DNA from: CALAEC01 sp050692915 | GTDB taxonomy: Bacteria; Actinomycetota; UBA4738; CALAEC01 | Direction of reading: 5' to 3' | DNA length: 25,590 nucleotides | NCBI GenBank assembly: GCA_050692915.1 | Contig: JBOGVU010000034.1 | Location: 1 to 25,590, forward strand | In this document: one piece after another, positions 21,338 through 25,590 of the stretch | How the letters are laid out: each line of letters opens with the position of its first letter | Numbering within the stretch: the stretch's first letter is position 1 | Position numbers and translations under genes: made by a program | Notes under the pieces: generated by a model | What the model was told of the DNA's origin: nothing | The model's input: only the letters and a program-made list of their open reading frames with translations | Databases searched by the model: none

Positions 21338-22374
21338 GGCTTGAGGAGCACCTTGGTGGCCTCCCGGCGGTCGAACAGCTCGTATCCGCGGGGGGCTTCC
21401 TCCAGCGTCAGGGTGTGCGAGATGATCGGCAACGGGTCGATGGACCCCTCCGCCACCGCTCGCATGGCCTCCTCCCACCACGCGTGGATCGGGCAGACCC
21501 CGGCGAACACGAACCGGACCGCTCGGGACCAGGCCACCCCGAGCTGGAAGTCCACAACCTCGGACACGTACATGCCGAGCACGCACAGCGTGCCGCCCCG
21601 CCGCACGACCGACAGGGCGGTCTCCCACGCCGGGACCGCGCCGACGGCCTCGATGACGACGTCGGCCCCCCGGCCCTCGGTGGCCTCGTACACCGCGGAC
21701 TGTGCGTTCCGCTCCTCCACGTTGATCGTGGGCAGGCCCAGCCGCTCCACTAGGGCCAGGCGATCGGCCTGCATGTCGAGCACAAGCACGGCCGCGGGGT
21801 CGCGGAGGCGGGCCGCCTGAGCGGAGAAGAAGCCGACCGGGCCGGCCCCCACCACGGCCACGGCGTCGCCGGGCCGGATCGCGGCGATGGCCGCCCCGTA
21901 GACCCCGGTGGTCAGGATGTCCCCCACGAACAGGGCCCGCTCGTCCTCCATACCGTCCGGGACGCGAAGGAGGTTCGTGTCGGCAACCGGCACCCGGACC
22001 CGCTCCGCCTGTGTGCCCCCGAGGTCGCCCCCGAACGTCCCGATGCCGAGGGTGCGGAAGTGCTCGCACAGCGAGGTCTGCCCCCGGGCGCAGAACCAGC
22101 ACTCCCCGCACACGATGTCGAAGGCGATCACCACCCGGTCGCCGGGCGAGAGCCCGGTGACCTCGGAGCCGACCTCCTCGATCACGCCGACACCCTCGTG
22201 GCCCATGGCGTCCCCCGGTTGGAGCGGCGCCTTGCCGTGGTAGAAGTGGAGGTCGGAGCCGCAGATGGCGGCGGTGGTGATGCGGACCACGGCGTCGGTC
22301 GGCTCCTCGATCGCGGGGTCCCGGAGGTCGTCCACCCGGACCCGGCGGACGCCCTCGAAGACGACGCCCCGCAC
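21334..22374 (-). CDS. Zinc-dependent alcohol dehydrogenase (medium-chain, formaldehyde-dehydrogenase-like)
   Basis: The 346-residue product starts at GTG 22374, two bases after the upstream stop. It has the catalytic zinc site Cys38 (AAICGSD), His59-Glu60 (MGHEGVGVIEEVG) and probably Asp152 (VGDILTTG), and the structural zinc loop Cys89/92/95/103 (CGECWFCARGQTSLC). The Rossmann motif is GAGPVG at 176-181. The GDILTTG segment and overall pattern resemble formaldehyde dehydrogenase and threonine-dehydrogenase-like members rather than simple ethanol dehydrogenases. It oxidises an unknown alcohol with NAD(P)+. The two SCP2 neighbours suggest a hydrophobic substrate, by inference. Confidence 0.92.
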   Translation of the reverse strand: MRGVVFEGVRRVRVDDLRDPAIEEPTDAVVRITTAAICGSDLHFYHGKAPLQPGDAMGHEGVGVIEEVGSEVTGLSPGDRVVIAFDIVCGECWFCARGQTSLCEHFRTLGIGTFGGDLGGTQAERVRVPVADTNLLRVPDGMEDERALFVGDILTTGVYGAAIAAIRPGDAVAVVGAGPVGFFSAQAARLRDPAAVLVLDMQADRLALVERLGLPTINVEERNAQSAVYEATEGRGADVVIEAVGAVPAWETALSVVRRGGTLCVLGMYVSEVVDFQLGVAWSRAVRFVFAGVCPIHAWWEEAMRAVAEGSIDPLPIISHTLTLEEAPRGYELFDRREATKVLLKP

Positions 22375-22376
22375 CC

Positions 22377-22799
22377 TCAGGCCGCCTCGTCGGGGAACTC
22401 GGTGGGGACGGTCCCGGCCAGGTTGACGAGCTCGCTGGCAGCCTTCACGTGCCGGACGATGGTCGGCAGGTCGCCCTTCAGGCGAAGCTTCCCCTGCATC
22501 ATGCCCTTGACCGGATCGAGCTCCTTCCGGATGACCTCCTTCCACCTCGAGTAGGGCGCCCGGATCACGTACCGGGCCCGCTCTCCCTCCTCGGGCGCGA
22601 CGATCCGGCCCGCCCGGCACTCCCCGTGCCACAGGTCGACCCACGTCCACACGTCCTCGGGGACGCCCTTGTCCGGCTCGGCCTCGATGACGAGCGCCAC
22701 GTCACCCTCCCACGTGGCCGCGGCTTCCCGGTAGGAGTCGCTCCCGTTGATCCGCTCGACGTACTCGGCCAGCCACGCCTCGCTGGGGAACTCGGCCAT
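22377..22799 (-). CDS. SCP2-like sterol/lipid-binding domain protein (first gene of the operon)
   Basis: ATG 22799, behind a GAGGAGGAG ribosome site, gives a 140-residue protein: MAEFPSEAWLAEYVERINGS, then SYREAAATWEGDVALVIEAE, a long strand region, and DPVKGMMQGKLRLKGDLPTI near the C-terminus. The last block (KGMMxGKLKLKGD) is the hallmark of SCP2-type domains, in which a helix packs over a lipid tunnel. Stand-alone bacterial SCP2 proteins often sit with acyl-CoA and alcohol dehydrogenase genes. It leads the SCP2-ADH-SCP2-HIT operon; its stop is two bases before the dehydrogenase start. The frame is open to 22838, but that longer start has no ribosome site. Confidence 0.88.
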   Translation of the reverse strand: MAEFPSEAWLAEYVERINGSDSYREAAATWEGDVALVIEAEPDKGVPEDVWTWVDLWHGECRAGRIVAPEEGERARYVIRAPYSRWKEVIRKELDPVKGMMQGKLRLKGDLPTIVRHVKAASELVNLAGTVPTEFPDEAA

Positions 22800-22867
22800 C
22801 GTCTCCTCCTCTCGGGCGAAGTAAAGCACTCGCACCATCTGAGCGGAGGAAGGCTAGGGTGGCGATC

Positions 22868-23404
22868 GTGCGCCGCCCGGGGATCGCCTTGACGATCGCC
22901 ACCGGCTGGGTGGGCGTGTTGGCCGGTCACCTGCCGCCTGCTTCCTGGCCTACCCGAGCGCGGAGACGCGTCACGTCCACCTGGCGCTGAGTGGGCACAG
23001 CTGGGTGGTCCAGCGAGGGTGGGACTCGGTGGAGGTGCCGCTCCAGGTGGCCACGCTGTGCGAGGCGCTGGAGATCGCCGGCGAGCCGCCGCTTCCCACG
23101 AGTCACATCGTCGAGGGCCCGGAGGTGGGCTCGGTCGAGGGCTACCTGATCCCCCTGGGCGGCGGGGCCGAGGTGCACTTCACGTTCCTGGACACCGGCG
23201 GCGCACCGATCGAGGTCGAGGGGGCCCCCAGCATCGCCTGGCAGGAGGGAACAGGACCAGCAGGCCCTGACGCCCGAATTCCTCGACGTGGACGCCACTA
23301 CGGCATCGCCCGGCTGGAGCCCGGCGACTGGCGGTGCGACGGTGGCCGCTTCCGGCGGGGGCGTGTCGCTGGCCGGCTGCTTCGAGGAGACCTTGCCCGG
23401 CTGA
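22868..23404 (+). pseudogene. Frameshifted gene for a small exported protein of unknown function
   Basis: Three overlapping frames together read as one exported protein of about 178 residues. Frame 2 from GTG 22868 (or GTG 22859) gives a signal-peptide-like RRPGIALTIATGWVGVLAG. After a shift near 22925 the coding signal moves to frame 1 (CFLAYPSAETRHVHLALSGH to APSIAWQE). It then returns near 23250 to frame 2 (EQDQQALTPEFLDVDATTAS to GCFEETLPG), stopping at TGA 23404. The two shifts cancel, so end frames and total length (179 codons) agree. This is either a decayed gene or two sequencing/assembly errors. TAGGGT at 22855-22860 is a possible leaderless -10. I do not recognise the family. Confidence 0.55.
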
Positions 23405-23411
23405 GCGACGG

Positions 23412-24224
23412 TCAGCGCCCCGGGCCGCCCAGGACCCGGTCGGCCAGGGCCGGAAGGATGGCGCCCGCCTTCCCCTGGACGCGGAGGTCCGATCGCACGT
23501 CGGTCGGGCCGGCGGACACGTCGATGACGGTGGCCCCCGACCTCCCGGCCTCTTCGGGAAGCGCAGCCGCCGGGTACACCTCGCCGGAGGTGCCCACCAC
23601 CAGGAGCACCCGGCACTCCCGGACCAGGTCCTCGGCCTCGGGAAAGTCCTGCACCGCGTCGCCGAAGGCCACGAAGTCGGGCCGGACCGGGCCCTCGCAC
23701 CGCCAGCAACGCGGGAGCAGGGATGCAAGGCTCGCCACGAACGCTGAGCGGAGCGCCACCACCGCCCGGTCCAGGTTCGCCAGCAGCTCGCCGCGGGCGA
23801 CATCGTCCCGGCCCCCGCACATGAGGCACACCGTCCGGGAGAACGACCCGTGAATCTCGACGACCCGGTGGCTCCCGGCGGCTTGATGGAGCCCGTCCAC
23901 GTTCTGGGTCACCACGGCGTCGAGGATCCCGCCCGCCTCGAGGCGGGCCAGGGCCACATGGGCCGCCCCCGGCGCCGCCGCGGCGAACATCCGCCGGAGC
24001 TCGGCCAGGAAGTCGGCCAGCGCATCGGGGCGGGTCATGGCCAGGCCCATCAGGACGTCCCAGGTCCCGAACTCCGAGGGATCGAACCGGTCCCAGATCC
24101 CGCCGGGATCGCGGAAGGTTGGGATGCCGGACTCGGTGGAGATCCCCGCCCCGGTGAAGGCCACCACGCCCCCGCCGGCCAGAACGTCGGCGGCCTCCTC
24201 GACGGACGACGGCCGCGCGCTCAG
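23412..24224 (-). CDS. Sir2-family NAD-dependent protein deacylase (sirtuin), apparent CTG start
   Basis: The 270-residue product has TGAGISTESGIPTFRD (24-39), TQNVDGLHQAAGS (106-118), catalytic His125 in EIHGS, zinc cysteines 133/136 and 173/176, and GTSGEVYPAAALP. These are all the sirtuin hallmarks. The linker between the zinc cysteine pairs is about 36 residues, longer than I expect. It removes acyl groups from lysines using NAD+ and may control acyl-CoA enzymes. The best start is CTG 24224, overlapping the upstream CPBP stop (CTGA). No ATG, GTG or TTG is in frame before GTG 24167, which would begin inside the first beta strand. The N-terminus SARPSSVEEAADVLAGGG is then normal. Confidence 0.9.
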   Translation of the reverse strand: MSARPSSVEEAADVLAGGGVVAFTGAGISTESGIPTFRDPGGIWDRFDPSEFGTWDVLMGLAMTRPDALADFLAELRRMFAAAAPGAAHVALARLEAGGILDAVVTQNVDGLHQAAGSHRVVEIHGSFSRTVCLMCGGRDDVARGELLANLDRAVVALRSAFVASLASLLPRCWRCEGPVRPDFVAFGDAVQDFPEAEDLVRECRVLLVVGTSGEVYPAAALPEEAGRSGATVIDVSAGPTDVRSDLRVQGKAGAILPALADRVLGGPGR

Positions 24225-24925
24225 CTCCGCTCCAGGACGATCAGGACCATGGCGATCAGGTTGAACGTGCCGTGGGCCACGATCGGCGCCGCCAGCGACC
24301 GCCGCCACCGGAACAGGAACGCCTGGAACAGCCCGAACACGAACAGGATCGGGACCAGCACGGCCCCGCCCGCGGCGTGCGACGCGCCGAACAGGGCCGC
24401 GGAGATCACCGCCCCCCACCCGGTCCCGATCCGCGGCCACAGCGACCCGAACAGCAGGCCCCGGTAGAAGACCTCCTCGGCGATGGGGGTGACCACCACG
24501 AGCAGGAGGGCGCCCAGGACGATCTCCAGGGGGGCGAAGTCGACCCCCGGGAGCTGGTTCGGGGTCGGCGGGAGACGCCCGGTCACGGCCCGCCACACGA
24601 CCAGCACGGCCGGGGCGACCAGGAAGTTCAGCCCCGCCCACAGGCCCACGCCCACGACCGCGCCGAGGGGAACGTCACGCTCCGGCCGCGCCGCCCTGAG
24701 GCCCAGCGCGGGCACCCATCCCCGGTGCCGGACCCCCACCCAGACGACGGTGAGCGTCGCCAGCGTCACCTGGAAGGCCATCGCGGAGAGCAGGAGGGCC
24801 GGGCCCCCCACGCTCCCGAACGCGGCAGCCAGCGCCACCGAGGCCAGTGTGGTGGCGGCGATGGCCGCCACCGCCACCGGAACCGCCTCCCACGGGGCCC
24901 ACGGGGGCCTCAGCCGTTCGTCCAT
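24221..24925 (-). CDS. CPBP-family intramembrane metalloprotease (Rce1/CAAX-like)
   Basis: The 234-residue polytopic protein has the three CPBP motifs: EExxxR at 150-155 (AEEVFYRG), FxxxH at 179-183 (FGASH) and HxxxN at 218-222 (HGTFN). At least six hydrophobic segments are visible. The Glu and His residues coordinate the catalytic metal in the membrane. Bacterial members process peptides or act in bacteriocin immunity; the substrate here is unknown. ATG 24925 lies inside the end of the upstream membrane-protein gene (16-bp overlap), and its stop overlaps the sirtuin start, so all three minus-strand genes form one operon. Confidence 0.92.
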   Translation of the reverse strand: MDERLRPPWAPWEAVPVAVAAIAATTLASVALAAAFGSVGGPALLLSAMAFQVTLATLTVVWVGVRHRGWVPALGLRAARPERDVPLGAVVGVGLWAGLNFLVAPAVLVVWRAVTGRLPPTPNQLPGVDFAPLEIVLGALLLVVVTPIAEEVFYRGLLFGSLWPRIGTGWGAVISAALFGASHAAGGAVLVPILFVFGLFQAFLFRWRRSLAAPIVAHGTFNLIAMVLIVLERS

Positions 24926-25590
24926 CGCAGGGTCGGGATCACCATGGCCGCGGACACGAACACGAAGGTCACCGCGGCCATGCCGTAGGTGTCGTTGAGC
25001 ACGTACCCGAGCATCCCACCGACGGCCAGGACCGCGGCCGCGTGTCGCCAGGCCGCGTCCCGCTCAAGGGGCTCCCGGAACCGCCCGGGACGGCGCCACA
25101 CCACCGCGAACCAGGCCGGCAGCCCCAGGACCGCCAGCCACGCCGCCGGGACCGCCGACGTGGCTTCGAGGTTCAGGCGAAGCCGGCGGAGGAACAGCTC
25201 GACCAGATCGCCCGGGCCGGCCCCCTCTACCGCCCGGGCGACATGGGTGGCCCCCGAGGGCAGGACGTGGGCCGCCACCAGGAGGGCCAGACCCGCCAGG
25301 AGCGCGGCCGCCGTGAGGACCACCTCCCGCCAGCCGAACCGGCCCCGGACCCGGAGCGAGTACCAGATCGCCGCCGCGGCGAACAGCGTCAGGCCTCCCC
25401 CGAGGTCGGCGCCGAGGAACGGGAGCCCGGCGAACAGCGCGGCCCCCAGGAGCAGCGCCACTCCGGCCCACGGCCGGACCAGCGCGGCCGCCAGGACCGC
25501 CCCGGACAACACGATCCCCGCGTAGGGATTGCCCAGGCCGAAGAAGCGGACGCCCTCCAGCGCGCTGCCACCCAGCAGCGGGGTCAGCCC
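24910..25590 (-). CDS. Large multi-pass membrane protein, C-terminal part (cut by window edge)
   Basis: The minus-strand frame is open to the right edge, giving 226 residues. It begins GLTPLLGGSALEGVRFFGLG, then NPYAGIVLSG, followed by at least five hydrophobic segments and a final VSAAMVIPTLRWTNG. The EGVRFFGLGNPYAGIV segment resembles the GxRFYGxGNEYMGV block of long, uncharacterised multi-pass proteins of Gram-positive bacteria and marks the second half of such proteins. GTG 25512 could be taken as a start, but the conserved block lies upstream of it, so the real start is outside the window. Function unknown. It overlaps the CPBP gene by 16 bp. Confidence 0.8.
   Translation of the reverse strand, partial: GLTPLLGGSALEGVRFFGLGNPYAGIVLSGAVLAAALVRPWAGVALLLGAALFAGLPFLGADLGGGLTLFAAAAIWYSLRVRGRFGWREVVLTAAALLAGLALLVAAHVLPSGATHVARAVEGAGPGDLVELFLRRLRLNLEATSAVPAAWLAVLGLPAWFAVVWRRPGRFREPLERDAAWRHAAAVLAVGGMLGYVLNDTYGMAAVTFVFVSAAMVIPTLRWTNG

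Noticed and set aside
23005..23853. 282-residue plus-strand open frame taken as one gene
   Set aside because: Only its first ~80 residues look protein-like; the rest is antisense to the sirtuin, and the natural end is in another frame at 23404.
24910..25512. Complete 200-residue protein starting at GTG 25512
   Set aside because: The frame is open to the window edge and a conserved GVRFFGLGNPY-type block lies upstream of that codon, so the gene is partial.

Overview
The window is about 25.6 kb of very GC-rich DNA from a bacterium, most likely an actinobacterium (Actinomycetota) or close relative. I base this on strong GC bias at third codon positions, many GTG starts, several starts that look leaderless (a TAnnnT -10 hexamer 6-7 nt before the start codon), GC-rich terminator hairpins with short or no T tracts, and protein families common in that phylum (Nur-like Fur protein, choice-of-anchor B protein, secreted protein with a DADLLDG-type motif). 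I cannot name a genus. I see no phage, transposon, CRISPR array, rRNA or tRNA.

Layout. (1) 1-4.4 kb, mostly minus strand: the start of a zinc-ribbon class III nucleotide cyclase (cut by the left edge), an etfB-etfA electron-transfer flavoprotein pair, two small plus-strand genes, a small Cys/His protein, an enoyl-CoA hydratase and a stand-alone cyclic-nucleotide-binding protein. (2) 4.5-6.8 kb: a Fur-family regulator facing a nickel/cobalt transporter tail to tail, with a Nur-box-like operator in front of the transporter, then a zinc-ribbon membrane protein. (3) 7.0-17.2 kb, all plus strand: six consecutive exported proteins. They are two tandemly duplicated M14 metallopeptidases sharing a duplicated promoter and leader, an LVIVD-repeat protein with an embedded and apparently shortened PA domain, a small unknown protein, a choice-of-anchor B protein and a protein with a DADLLDG-type motif. 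Hairpin terminators separate most of them. Four of the six are predicted to have His at mature position 1 or 2. (4) 17.2-19.9 kb, minus strand: meaB and a B12-dependent acyl-CoA mutase large subunit whose pocket residues look like isobutyryl-CoA mutase rather than methylmalonyl-CoA mutase. (5) 19.9-20.5 kb: a vapBC toxin-antitoxin pair whose toxin appears to start at CTG. (6) 20.5-22.8 kb, minus strand: a tightly packed SCP2 / zinc alcohol dehydrogenase / SCP2 / HIT operon. (7) 22.85-25.6 kb: a frameshifted exported-protein gene facing a minus-strand operon of a large membrane protein (cut by the right edge), a CPBP protease and a sirtuin that also appears to start at CTG.

How it fits together. 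The intracellular genes lean towards acyl-CoA and branched-chain metabolism (ETF, enoyl-CoA hydratase, mutase with MeaB, SCP2, alcohol dehydrogenase). The nickel regulator and transporter form a small regulatory circuit. The best candidate for an undescribed system is the 10-kb exported-protein block: a duplicated peptidase pair beside LVIVD propeller-like proteins, one carrying a protease-associated domain. That these proteins work together is inference from position and domain content only.
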